From Spisula solida (taxonomy: Eukaryota; Mollusca; Bivalvia; Venerida; Mactridae): a DNA stretch of 64,000 nt. The notes below the pieces were generated by a model. The model did no database searches. It was not told where the DNA came from and saw only the letters and a list, made by a program, of their open reading frames with translations. The position numbers were made by a program, and so were the translations under genes. Below, piece after piece: positions 44,328 through 57,505 of the stretch (the stretch's first letter is position 1; each line of letters starts with the position of its first letter). The DNA is taken from assembly GCA_947247005.1 (NCBI GenBank), contig OX365949.1, positions 4,412,001 to 4,476,000 on the forward strand, in the 5' to 3' direction.

Positions 44328-45219
44328 CAGTAAACTCCCTCACAACCGGAATCCCCATAAAATCGGACGATTTCCTAGGTCCCGTATTTTCTTCTTATTA
44401 AGTTAACTTAAAAAGCTCCCGCAATACCGGACTCTCATAATTCCGGATTCCGGACGGCATTTTCGGTCCGCTGACAAGATTTTCAACGATAGTTACTTGC
44501 GGAATACCGGACGCGTATATTTGTCTCACCTGACGGAAAACTGAACGCGTACATTTTTCTTGTCTAAAATGTCACTTTGTTAATTTTAGTTAAAGAACGT
44601 GTCATAACAAAAGGTGCGATTAACAAGTCGTGTTTTTAATGTGTACTCTTAAACGGTCTCGCGTGTAATTTGCACAGGCGTGAAAATACTTTGAGAAATT
44701 CGCCGCAATGAAATTAAATAATTGCCTAATTACGATCGTAATAAGAAAACTGTCCTTCCATTTGATGTTTTGTTCTTGAGGTAGGTATTGCAACAAACAT
44801 TTACTGGAACAAAGGATCGTTTAGCCCATCAAAATGTTGTAATTACGACAAACACTGCACTACCGTAAATCGTATTTAATTAATATGTCTCCAATTAGCT
44901 CACCCTTGAATTTCGGGATTTGTAAGATTGCACAGTCTATGTCATTGGATAGTTTTGATGGCCAATTAAAAAATAAACAATTTGAGTACTCATCAATGTT
45001 AGAATTGAAATATTTGCAGCTCCCTAAGGCCTTAGTGGTGATGCTCTTCAAAGGTGCACTGTACATGTAACGTAAACATGTATCATGAAACACACAGTAT
45101 ATTCCCTATGATAACATATGAAAGTGTATATGATACAGAACTCCCTTAAAACCGGACCTCCCACAAAACTGGACTTTCGAATCGGTCCGGACAGGGTCCG
45201 GTTTTGAGGGAGTTTACTG
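44328..45219 (-). mobile_element. 892-bp pogo-like element, copy B (inverted)
   Basis: Reverse complement of copy A (34725-35623) along its whole length with scattered differences. The ends are CAGTAAACTCCCTCACAACC and the complement of CAGTAAACTCCCTCAAAACC, with TA at 44326-44327 and 45220-45221. Small open frames inside it are not conserved between the copies. Confidence 0.9.
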
Positions 45220-45221
45220 TA

Positions 45222-48060
45222 TATGACTTCGAATTTTTCCTGTGGAGAAAATTTAAACTGTAACCGCCCCCACTATACACATGTTATATGTGGGAAAAAA
45301 GTCATGATCACTGTGTGTGAAAACATGCTTGAACTAGATCATGTAATTGTTCTCATTAAAAAATGTTTTACATCATTAGTCATTCCACATTTTTTGTGTG
45401 TTCGTATTAACATAAATTTGCAACAAAGTAACACGCAATACAATGTGTCAGTAACTCTTGTTCAGTGTCAATAGTAATGTATTCCCTATGGTATTTGTTT
45501 ACCAAGGTATGAACAGGAATAAAATTAATGCAATCATTATTGTCAGTTTCAGGTGTATACCCAAGTGATACACACATCATCAGCTAACTGTCAGACACAG
45601 TTCAGACTTTATTCTAGTTGTCAGCCGATATAAAATTACTGTGTGTCAAACAGGGGTCCGTTTGGCTCAGGACTGAGTAGAGGTTTTGACCTTTGCAGTT
45701 TCCAAAAAGCCACATTTTGATCCTTAAGGGTCGTTTTCTCTTAAAATCATAGGTATTTTGCCTATTAAATGGTAAAATTTAGTCCAAAGTATCTAAATGA
45801 CTCTTCAGATACTGAAGCTAGCGGAACCTCTGAAATCTGTGGTCCCCGTATTTAATTAAGCAGCCACTAGCTGTCTTAAGCAGCAAAAATTATGAAATTT
45901 CAATATACTGGTATTTTCACTTTTAAGTTTTCAATGAAAAAAGTCTAGCTATTGTCTTGATAGGATTGTGTGCGTCTGCGTTGTTGGTTAAGTTTATTCT
46001 CAGAGTCATTTTCTCAAAGACTTCAAAGGTATTCGCTGGAAACATAGTTTTGGACCATTACAAGGGGAGTCCATACTGAAGAGGCTGGTAACCCTGTCAC
46101 CTATGTTTATAATTATCTTCCCTTAGTATTGTATACTTAGAACTTTGGATCACAGATGAGCAAGTGTACGGTACTACATGTACATGTAGCATGAGAAAGC
46201 TGAGTGTCTAGCATTCGAAGGGGGTGCTCTTGTTATTAAATACACCTATAAGAACAGAAAAGCTTCTAAATAGAAGTTTTCTACCATATCCCACTTTACA
46301 AGTGAGATATATGTAAACACAGAACCTGCCATATCTAGATTTTAAACAGTCACAATTGAGCAAATGTATCCCTTGATGTATGGCTTCTTAAGGTGGGTCA
46401 AATGTATGATATGAATTTACCTCTATTGATAATGATAATGTATTAAAATGTATAATCATTAAAACTGAGTGTCAAACTCTTAAAGCTAAAACTATTTCTT
46501 GATGGTTGACATTCCACCTGTATAGTTTTAATTGTTTATCAAGTAGCAATCATAGCATGAATATTTACCAACGTTTATTTATAAACCAAAAAGTAGCCGT
46601 TCCGTTAAATATGACTATAATGCTCAACAGTTGAACTGTTCAGCTAACGGAGGTAATCAACCGTCCTCTGAAATCACAAAATACTTTACGGTATTTGTGT
46701 CAACCTTTTGAAATTGAAGTAAATACCAGCCTGTAGATAAGTAAGTAAAGCAGAGGCACGGAAATTGGATTTAATGGATTAAAATCTGTGTCAATGTCGA
46801 CGAAAAGCTTTAAAGTAAATCTTTCAAATCAAAGTTAAAAACATTCAAACGGTATTCAACATACCAAATTTCAATTTAGTGAAAATATTTTTCATGTTCC
46901 TTTTTTGTTTGCTATGACGTGTCGGAATGCAGGGTCTTTCAGTTGGTTTCATGTCGTTCAGTGTTATATCAAATACCGGTACTCGAAATATTCAGATAAA
47001 CGTATAAAATTATTAATAGGTTTAAACAGTAGGCCCACTTTGGTAATTGATTGTTGACTTCTCTATTGTAAACATCGCAATCTTGGATAATGTTTTATTT
47101 CATGTTATTGATTTGGGTACCAGAATAACGTATAAGACTGACTTAATCGATTCTGTTGAACTGCGGGGTACCAGCAATGCCAGAACATTGATTTCTGGGA
47201 TAGGAGGAATAATAACAGAGCACTTTCCAAAACTCTTACTGGCAAGACATTAACTTTTTTCTAAGTGTTTGTTTCTTAGGGCTTGAAGGACCTCTCATGC
47301 ATATACATTTGGTTCATCAACTGACAAGTATTGCACACTATTTATCATAAATTGTTATGTTCTTGATTTTTTCACATGCTAAGGTCATTCGTTGAAATTG
47401 TGGGTACTGTTCTTTAATGGTTCTTGAATTCATTCATGAGCTGTTCTTAAACTATGAACAGAATATTATTGGTCGGAAATTAAACTTTCTCATAGGAGTC
47501 AAATATGTCCATATTGAAAATCCCCATGTTTCTAACAGATATGAATGTAAAACTACTCCAAATATTTCCAATTCTTACATTAATTCAAATATACCCAGGG
47601 TACATATCAGTAAGTATATTGCAAACAGTGGTAGCCTCGGCTTTGATGACAGCAGTAAACATACATACAATGTTTTCACCAGTCTGTTTGAAGACTTCCA
47701 CGTACCTGTGATTAATTAGCCGGTATTGTATACATTATCTACAGTGCCAACAGTCACTACATAGTAACTCTGCTATGTTATCTCTTACTGTAAATATCAC
47801 CCATCAATTATAACCGATTATCCCAGGTTTATGTGATATATTGTATCTTAGACTGGTTGTATTGTGGTCAGGACTTTAGGGAATCGGTCTGATATTAATC
47901 GCTCAAGCTTTCCTCACCAATTTATTTTGGTGATAAATGGTGATGACAGTGTTTCAGTCTAATACCTTGTACACATTTATCACCCTCAGGAGCCGGCCCT
48001 TTCTGCAAGAATGTGAGGTTTCGTGTCAAATCCTGGTTATAGCTGTTTCTGCATTGACCT
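45222..48060 (+). other. Spire intron 1, no recognised feature
   Basis: Mostly single-copy AT-rich DNA. Small open frames (45223-45474, 47047-47253, 47417-47719) show no domain and have no convincing splice context, so they are not called. Confidence 0.4.
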
Positions 48061-48064
48061 CTTG

Positions 48065-48110
48065 TCTCAGCAGCAGCAGAAGCAGCAGAAGCAGCAGAAG
48101 CAGCAGAAAC
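48065..48110. repeat. (AGCAGCAGA)n microsatellite
   Basis: About five 9-bp units at the left edge of the following 33-bp array. Confidence 0.85.
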
Positions 48111-48114
48111 CTTA

Positions 48115-49645
48115 TTCCTATGGCTCAGTGGGCAACACAAACCCAACACCTCTTGGTTCAGCAGGCAACACAAACTCAATCTCTTGGCTCAGCGGGCAAC
48201 AAAAACCCAACACCTCTTGGTTCAGCAGGCAACACAAACTCAATACCTCTTGGCTCAGCAGGCAACACAAACCCAACGCCTCTTAGTTCAGCAGGCAACA
48301 CAAACTCAATACCTCTTGGTTCAGCAGGCAACATAAACTCAATACCCCTCAGGGCAACAGGCAACACTAACCCAACACCCCTCGGTGCAATAGGCAACAC
48401 AAACCCAGTACCTCTTGGCTCAGCGGGCAACACAGCCCAACACCTTTTAGCTAAGCGACAAAGCAAACCGAACACCTTGACTCAGCGGGAAAAACAAACC
48501 CAATACCTTTCGGCTCCGATGGGCGATTCAAAGTCAATACTTCTTGGCTAAGCGGGCAACGTAAACCCAACACCTTGGCTCAGCGGGCAACGTAAACCCA
48601 ACACCTCCTGCCTCAGCTGGCAATGTAAATCAAACACCTCTTGCCTCAGCGGGCAACGCAAACCCGAAACCTCTTGCCTCAGCGGGCAACGTAAATCCAA
48701 CACCTCTTGCCTCAGTGGGCTACGCAAATCCAACACCTCTTGCCTCAGCGGGCAACACAAATACCAACTCCTCTTGCCTCAGCTGGCAATGCAAACCAAA
48801 CACCTCTTGGCTCAGCGGGCAACGCAAATACCAATACCTTTTGGCTAAGTGTGCAAAAGAAGAAAGAACCAATACCACTTGGCTCAGCCGGTAATGCAAA
48901 CCCAACACCTCTTGCCTCAGCCAGTAATGCAAATGAAACTTCTCTTGCCTTAGCTGGCAATACAAACCAAACCCCTCTTGACCTACTGGCGATACAAACC
49001 CAACACCTCTTGACCTATTGGCGATACAAACCAAACCCCTCTTGACCTACTGGCGATACAAACCAAACCCCTCTTGACCTACTGGCAATACTGGCAATAC
49101 AAACCAAACACCTCTTGACCTACTGGCAATGCAAACCAAACACCTCTTGACATACTGGCAATGCAAACCCAACACCTCTTGACCTACTGGCAATGCAAAC
49201 CCAACACCTCTTGACCTACTGGCAATGCAAACCCAACACCTCTTGACCTACTGGCAATACAAACCCAACACCTCTTGACCTACTGGCAATACAAACCCAT
49301 CACCTCTTGACCTACTGGCAATGCAAACCCAACACCTCTTGACATACTGGCAATGCAAACCCAACACCTCTTGACCTACTGGCAATACAAACCCAACACC
49401 TCTTGACCTACTGGCAATGCAAACCCAACACCTCTTGACCTACTGGCAATGCAAACCAAACACCTCTTGACATACTGGCAATGCAAACCCAACACCTCTT
49501 GACCTACTGGCAATGCAAACCAAACACCTCTTGACCTACTGGCAATGCAAACCAAACACCTCTTGACTTACAGGCAATGCAAACCAAACACCTCTTGACC
49601 TACTGGCAATACAAACCCAATACCTTTTGGATCAACGGGCAACAC
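48115..49645. repeat. 33-bp minisatellite, about 46 copies in two subtypes
   Basis: The left block (to about 48970) has units of the type CACCTCTTGGCTCAGCGGGC + AACACAAACCCAA. The right block has CACCTCTTGACCTACTGGCA + ATGCAAACCCAA. The 33-bp length keeps frames open on both strands (11-residue peptide repeats such as AGNTNPTPLGS over 48120-48550), which I treat as a by-product because no splice or start context supports it. Confidence 0.92.
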
Positions 49646-52600
49646 CTGACATAAATTCGCTCAGCAGGTTACCCATGACTTCTTTGCTCAGCTGGCATTA
49701 TTAAAGTATACAGCTTTATCCATAGTAACAAATACTGTGGTTTGACTTTTAAGTTTTATTATTTTCTGTTGCTAGGATACATATTTGTGTATTCAATACA
49801 TGTCTACCGGCCTGGCCAATATTTGAAATAACTTTAAGCTGTTATCTTTCACACCATTTTCTTTTTCAATTTAGTAATACTACTTTTGTCAACTTGTTGA
49901 ATTCATCCTTTGTCCGCTGTATAGATGTCCACTGGTGATAGGGATCGGTCATCAGTGTGGGCAATGAAGATGAAAGTTTTATCTGTCCAGTGTGTCCATG
50001 AATTTGAATGCTGTGATTGTTATCTTTTCTATAAGAACTTGAATGTAAGAATATCTGGTGGTCATTGTCGTCATTTAGCCCGGCTGCTCGAAGTTACTAT
50101 TGTGACTTGGTGTTCATGAGGGATCAGAATTCAAATATTATAGTAATTTTGTACCTTTTGATGCTTGTCCCAGGCTTGCTGTATTTACATACAAGTGTTG
50201 GAAATTCCTTTTCTATCAGGCTCCAGGGAAAATAATGAATTAAGCTGGCCCTTTGATCTCTGACCCTTTAATTCCTATATTCTGACCAATGTTCCTTTAA
50301 ATTGTTGGTATTAAAATTGGCTATAAATGTTAAAAAGCGAGAACAAAATTATGGAAATGACCCCTTGAGAAGTCAAGACAGCATCCAATTTAAGTGAAAC
50401 TTCTGTGTGTGTTATATATAGATATTTTCTAATTTAATTTCCCTGATTGCCTGTTTATTTATATCAACTTTGTGAATTTATTTAATATTTTTAAATGATT
50501 CATGTATGTATATATCTGTTTTGGTTACATGCAACTGGGTATAATTATTTATGGCATTTGGTATAAATTAACCACAACATAATTATTTAATTCTGAGTTT
50601 AAATTCTGTATTCATGGTTGATAGTACAGAATTTTATAATTAGTATGATATATGTACATGTATTATTGATAATTTGTAATTATGTATTGAAAATTTTAAA
50701 TTCATTTCATGGTAATTTACATATTGTAATCAACATGTATGATTAATATGTTAAATCCTGTAATTATATTCAGCAATGAATGTAAATTCATGTATTCAGT
50801 GCTCAATGTTACCTACGTTTAGTATTCATATGTTTGAAAATAGGGCGCTAGTACTCAATGTCCTTTCGCAAGACATCTAGCCTTTCATAATATTCCAATG
50901 GGACTGTATGTGAATGAGTCAAAGCACTGTTGAGGGGTGCAGTTTGTACTAACTGTAAAAGTGCAAGTTCTGTTTATTTGGGGGTTCAAATGTTAACTCA
51001 CCCCTCCCCGGAAATAAAAAAACACATGGTGGCCCTGAAATTGGAATAATGTGCTCTGCAACAACTTTGGTATAATATCCACACGTAACACCTACACATA
51101 CATGTACAATAAGTGTCCTCAGTTGTTACAAAATCATCAAATTTTGTAGACAGACACAAATGGTATATAAGATGGATTTAATTTCAAAGATGCTAAAGTA
51201 TGATAGTAGTCTGGTAGTCTGAAGTAATAGTGGGATAAGACAATAATACACAAGTTTTTATTTACAAATATTGAATGAAGTTTTAAGTCACGTGAATTGA
51301 ACTGTGACAAATTACTGACAATTTGTAACATTGAACTAGTTGAAGATGAAAGAGTTTATGAAGTTATCCAGGTGTCATCTCCCTATATGTGTCTGTTATC
51401 TGATTGTCAGAGGTGTGTACTTGTCTCGTTATGACATTCTACATTTATCCCTTCTACCTGATACCGGAACAGATTTTGAATCAATTTTGTGACAATCGGT
51501 TCATTGTGTTTGATTTAATAGTATTTTATACTTTAAGATGTCATTACGTGATCAGACACGTGATCAGACACGGAAATATACTGCTTCGTTAGATCACCAT
51601 TGTCTGATTGCACTTGTTGCTACTGACAGGCTTCTTTGTGTTTAAAGGGACTAGTCAAAGGTTATTGTACAAAATCAAATGTGGCTGATTACAGTCTGTA
51701 AATTTAGGATTTTAGACTACTTGTCTGAATCAGGGAAAACTGCAAAGTCTTTCTATATACTCTATGCATATCTACTGCAAAAATGCATAATTTAACTGCT
51801 GAAGTTACTTGCTAGAATCAACAATGACTTGTCCCGGAAAACCTGACAAGTGGTATAATTTGACAGACTGTCTGATTAAACCTTGCTGGTCACTAAACTG
51901 TTTAATATAATAATATTTAATTGGTATTTGATAATATTGGCTTTTATGACAAAGAGTTGCTTAATTTAGGTTCCATGAAAATTCGACAACAAGGTTGCTG
52001 GTTCCTAATGTTGAAGCCAGGACACGTTAGTGCTGTATACTAGGCACAGCTATTTATGAAAACTTGTTAGATGAATCAGATGCCATACATATAACTGAAA
52101 AATTGTATAAATATAAATGAGAGAAGACAATGAAAATGAGAGAATGTATACCATGGTGCCATGGGGGATATAGCCACATAGCTGTAGGCTTAATTAAAAC
52201 AGAAATATTATACCGAGTAAGTGATACTGACGGCACTCGCTGCTGTACGTTAGTTTAGTGTTCTACGATAAAAATGTTCGTTCAGAATCATGTGGGGCTT
52301 AAATGCTGCACGTTGGTCCATCAGTATTTGTATATATTGATTGAATTGATCTTGTATTGTGTATAATCAATCAGTGTTTATATATAAACCTAATTATTGG
52401 GTATCGATAGAGAAATTCAAAGAAATGTGAATGTCACCTTCAGGGAAGTATAGGAAATCAATACATGAACGAAGCAGACGTCTACCATTAACATACTTGC
52501 ATGATGCTTTAACTGATTCCAAGCTGACTTCAGCAATTTCTTTCTCCATTCATAGAAATACACAGGACTTTGTTGGTCCAATAATTTGTTTATATAATGG

Positions 52601-52820
52601 TATTATTAATTCATATTGTTCAGACCGGAACTGTGGTAAATTAAAGACAGTAGTGGGCATATGACAGTAATTCTATATTTAATGAAGTAATAATGTTTTC
52701 AGTTGTCAGCAATTTTTGTCTGTATTCGGTATTGATTCTAATCAAACCTTGAGGATATTACTATGTTATGTTTGGATCAACTAGCATCTGTCCATTGGCT
52801 TAAATTGCCTATAGAGCATA
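49646..52820 (+). other. Spire intron 1 or intergenic, no recognised feature
   Basis: Very AT-rich. No exon, RNA or repeat pattern that I can support. Open frames at 49925-50119, 51404-51592 and 52431-52664 lack family resemblance. Confidence 0.4.
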
Positions 52821-52827
52821 CATGTTG

Positions 52828-52975
52828 GTAGCCTCCGTAGCTCAATGGTTAGCGCGCTTGCTGTCTAATCTGGCAACCCGGGTTCAAAACCGGGTGGCGG
52901 CACACATATATATGCCTGCCATATTTCAGCGGAAAGCTGACTGGAAAATAAAGGCTATGCTCGGCATCTCGGTAT
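52828..52975 (+). repeat. tRNA-derived SINE, copy 1
   Basis: The head GCCTCCGTAGCTCAATGGTT and the T-arm CCGGGTTCAAAACCGG form an almost complete tRNA-like shape with an acceptor end TGGCGGCA. The anticodon loop has the wrong size. The body TATATGCCTGCCATATTTCA is shared with the next copy, so this is a SINE rather than a tRNA gene. Confidence 0.75.
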
Positions 52976-53129
52976 TGTTTCAGCCTCTGGAACTTTCAGC
53001 GAGTTGCGTCCTGCACCGGGTTTCATCTCGGCCTTGACATACCAAAGTCTTTAAAAGTGGTATTGGTGGAGCTATAGTACTCAGGTACTTGCTTGCTGCT
53101 CAGCTAGTGGTTAAATGTATGTATGTGTG

Positions 53130-53285
53130 CCTCTGTAGCTCAATGGTTAGCGTGTTTGCCATCTAAATTTGCGACCTGGGTTCAAATACTGGTGGAGACA
53201 CTTATATGCCTGCCATATTTCAGCAGAAAGCTGACTTATAATTGACTTATAATTGCAATTAAAGGCTATGCTGGCATTGTACAAT
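53130..53285 (+). repeat. tRNA-derived SINE, copy 2
   Basis: GCCTCTGTAGCTCAATGGTT head, degenerate T-arm CTGGGTTCAAATACTGG, and the same TATGCCTGCCATATTTCAGC body and TAAAGGCTATGCT tail as the copy about 300 bp upstream. Confidence 0.75.
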
Positions 53286-55533
53286 GTCAAGGTTAACTCT
53301 TGACTCAGGTGACAGAAGCTGACTACTCCGCAATGTCTGAAACAATGTCAGTGCCATGGAACTGACAAAACATTGGAATAGGCATATGAATATTAGTTTT
53401 TATGTACATTTGTATTTGCTTAATTTTTAATAATCTACTATAAGTCTGTACTAGTGTGCCAGTGGCTGAGTACCCACACTGTACCATGTTGTTCTGTATT
53501 TGTTAATGTTATGTATATCATAATAGGGTATCGCATAATATTATAGAAACAGTCAATGCTAGGTGGGTAAACTAGGACAGGAAATGTAATGGTAATTAAT
53601 ACTTATAACGTGCAACTCTAACAATACAGTATCCTGGACATATAATGAATCTGATACTCGTTTTAAAAAACTAACTTTAACCTTGAAAATAGTGTTCGTC
53701 TTATACCCCACCTGAAACTGAATGCTTCAGGGATCGGCAACAATTTGAATTAGTCACCGGAAAAATAAATATCCTGATAAGCTGTGATTATTTTGTCGTA
53801 ACTGATCTTTCAAAATTGAATTAAATGTTTTTACGTACTGGTACATTAATTTGTTCGCAGTCACGTTATTGATGTGGTTGGAACTCGGGTCAATTTCTGC
53901 TCTAGCTGCATGAGCACAGTGTCTGCAGATATGCCCTTAAATATTTCCACTCTAGTTCAATATCTCCTAGACATCTTATATTTTGTGGTACCGGTAATAC
54001 AAATCAATAGTATCAATATAGTCTTACTATTATCATATGTATTGCAATGTCTCTGTGGTCATGCCATTTCCTCTATGTTATACTAAACTTTTAGCTCCTT
54101 GACTGAACAACATTGCTTTAAGACTAGAACTGTTCATAGTTTTGAGTCAAGAGAAGCCTGAGTCTGATTGAGGGCCCATCATGGCTATGGCCATTGTCTG
54201 GCAAACTCTCAGTCAATGGTCTGGCTGGCACCTTTTAACTGTAATGGTGGGTCTTTCAATCATGTCCAGTATCTTGTTCTATTTTATCGGTTTATATTGT
54301 CTCAGTTTCCGTCAGTCATGTTAATTTTTTTCAAGGTTTAAAAATTTAAAATGTTGTGTATTGATGTATTTTTTTTTCTCATTTTACAAGTGACAGACAT
54401 TATAAATTTTATGTTCAATTGTGCAGCTTTTCAAGGCTATTCAAATGGACAGAACGTATAAATTCCTTATTATATGGCATCTTTAATCCCTAAATTAGCA
54501 TTTTCATTTAACTTTATTACCATGTTTAAATTCCATATAAATACTTGTTATGTAACTCCCCTTTTAGTTTTCTTGAGTTTTCTATATTGTATGAGATATG
54601 TTGTGGCTTTATTGTCCAATCACTGTCATTTCAGTTTGGATTAGGAGGCATTATTCTCTTAGGCCAGTTTTTTTAATTTTTTGTTACTCAGACATTTTTG
54701 AGAAAAAAGTCCACAGGAGGGAAAAAAATAAAAATTTTATTTAAAAATAAATTTCAGTGCGATATTTTTTCAATGATACCTATGGCACAGTGGTAAATGA
54801 GAGCACTATACCTACTTATCATTAGTAAAATATTGAACTACATAATAAAACAAGGTGTATAGTAACATTACCATAAAAATATTTGATATAAAAAAATTGT
54901 ACTTTTGTACAACTTTAGATTTCCAATTTTTTTTTTGAAAATGCCAAAAAATAGGGCAGGAGGGTCCGAGTAACGAAAAATCAAAGAACTCTGGCCTTTT
55001 ATTGTTTGCTTTAATATACTTTGGTGATGGTCTGTCATATAGAGAGGCAGCCATTGTATATAACTGTCTTTATGCATTTATATTATTAAATCAATACATG
55101 TTTTTGGCTCTTGCATGGCTTTCATTTATGCCATATTTATTGCTTTTATATTTATTGGCTTGTGAAGATGTGCAACTGTGTTACATGTTTTCCCAAACCT
55201 GGAAGATTTCAAGTTTTATACATTATTTTAAGATTGCAAGAATGGCATTGAAGCAAGATTGCTAATAAAGTTTCAATTGAGCAAACTTGAATAATGAATA
55301 TTGTACTCGTCGCTTGCGATTATACATGTGTACCAGACATAATTATTGAAATGCAGGTGTGTATTAAATGATGAGGTATAATAATGGCTCTTGTATGTGG
55401 CTGAATATGGCTGGGTGGGACAAGAATAATTAATAAGTCATATTGACATATTTTTAGTTTTCTTGAACTCAAATATATTAAAATGTTTTAAGTTTTACAA
55501 TCAAATCTTAAAATCATATAAAGTCCTACTCCT
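53286..55533. other. No recognised feature
   Basis: AT-rich sequence. The open frames at 53874-54086 and 54812-55265 show no recognisable domain. Confidence 0.4.
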
Positions 55534-55535
55534 TA

Positions 55536-57107
55536 CCCCTGCGAAATGTAGTTCATGATTTCATGGACACTTGACTCCAATCAAGAACTGTTCATGAATA
55601 GGTATTGATAAGTTCTTGATCCTGGTTCATGAACTTTTGGACATGAACTGACCTTAAAATGTGTTCATGAACAGTTCATGAATTTTTGATGAATACTTAA
55701 GAGTTCATTAACTGTCCTTGATCCAGCCATAAAAAGTACCTGATGAACATTTCATGAACTATCATTTCTAGACTGTTCTTGAACCATCCCTGAAATGTTC
55801 ATCAATTAATTCATGAAAAGTTCATGAAACATGACTTCCTGTCACATGTTGATGACATCACAGATTTTCAAAATGGCTGCCAGCAATGACATGTGCTGAT
55901 GTTTGACAAATTTTATTGAGTGTTTTTATCTAAATGAGTGATCTTATAAAAAGTAAGTTGCAGACATATGCATGTCAAGTTTAAAAGCATCTTGTGTGAC
56001 TTTAAATATCTAATTTTAAGAAAAGTTGTGTGAAAAATATAGGAAAACAAATTAGCAAGTGGGTGGGGTACACCTAGCATGAGGTTTTAAGAATTAGTTT
56101 TCATGAAGTGTTTTTTGTATGTTTATTTATTTATATCATATAAGGTTACTGTATATTGTCTTAGATAAATGGAATATTTATTAATTGCTAATTTTAGTAA
56201 ATTGAATAGTTGGTAGTTTTAAACTCTGTTAGTGTAGTCTTTGAAAAGCTATTGAGCATGCATGTAAATATGAAAATGAGATACATCAAATAAAATATAC
56301 TTAAACTGTTCAAAACAACAATGTGAACAGAAAATCATGTTGCAAAAGGTACAAAAGGTAGCTAAACTATTAATCTGATTGAGGCAAACAATTGTAATGA
56401 TAAAATAACAATGTTCCAGTAGGTTTCATCTGATATTCAGGCACATACATCATCCTTCAGCTATGTTCCCGATTTGCAACTTATATGAACATTTATATAC
56501 CTGCACAATGATTCTTTTCTTATTTTTAATATTATGAGGCAATCATTGTATCAATAATATATTTACTATTTATACTTAAAACACATTTTGGACTTTAAGT
56601 CTTCATACACACAATAGAGCTTCATTTTATGCATTTTGATACACTTAGTTTATTTCACAGGTTGTTCATGAATATATTTACCTTCTTGAGCTGTACATAA
56701 AATATGTTTGTCCTTGAAATTGTCATGAAATGTGTAATCATGAACAGTTCATGTCCAAAATATGAAGTCTAAATGAGACAATAGAGATATATAGCAAAAA
56801 GTTCATGAATTGTTCATGAACATTTATTTTCATGAACTGTACATAAAATCAGTTTGTCCTTCAACAGTTCATGATTTATTGAAGAACATCTGTGCATGAT
56901 TAGTACTTAAAAAATCCTTGATGGTATGACTCATGCCCTGTTCATGAACCATGCCCAGTTCATGAATCAATATTTCATGGTCACTTCAAGAAAAGTCTCA
57001 TTTAGAGTTCAAGGATTTTTTATGAATGTTTCATGATATATGGAAATGAACTAATCATATATATTTCATGAAAAATTCATGAACTGTAACAGTTCATTTC
57101 ACAGGGG
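55536..57107. mobile_element. 1.57-kb TIR element with subterminal TTCATGAA palindrome arrays
   Basis: The inverted ends are CCCCTGCGAAATG (left) and the complement of CCCCTGTGAAATG (right), flanked by TA at 55534-55535 and 57108-57109. About 300 bp inside each end are filled with GTTCATGAAC/TTCATGAA palindromes in irregular spacing (about 55550-55850 and 56660-57090). The ~800-bp centre has none and no ORF. Dense subterminal palindromes are what transposase-binding regions look like in several DNA transposon groups. I do not recognise the family. Confidence 0.7.
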
Positions 57108-57229
57108 TAATAACAGTTTATTACATAGTAAAATATATACATATCAAACAAACAATAATTTTTCGAGGTCTGATGTTAGTTCAAATTTTCTAATTAATGT
57201 GTACCAGGTAATTAATAATAGGAAGCAGT

Positions 57230-57505
57230 GATTTTTCTTGAACAAAATGAAACAGCCTGTGCCCATAAAATTGGGAATTTTTAGCGCGACAATTCGTGAA
57301 ATTGAGAATTATTAAAAAAGATTTGTTTGGTTAAAATTGTTTGCATTTTGCTATTTTCTACTGAAAATATTCAAGTCATATGTAGCAACGACTTTTGCAA
57401 GTTTGAAAATCAATTGTTTTGACTTTAAAACAGCCATACCGTTAGTTGCTTTCAAACCAGCAAGAAAAAAATTCGGCCCCAAAAATAGCCAAAAAAATCA
57501 CTGGG
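57230..57505 (+). repeat. Family D dispersed repeat
   Basis: GTTTTGACTTTAAAACAGCC, ATTCGGCCCCAAAAATAGCC and AAATCACTGGGG match the reverse complement of 37205-37545. Confidence 0.65.

Noticed and set aside
47937..48551. 204-codon open frame with 11-residue AGNTNPTPLGS repeats
   Set aside because: 33-bp minisatellite by-product without a supported start, splice sites or domain.
52828..52900. Genuine tRNA gene
   Set aside because: The anticodon loop does not fit and the following body is shared with the degenerate copy at 53130, so it is a SINE head.
54812..55265. Small open frames on both strands
   Set aside because: AT-rich chance frames with no recognisable family.
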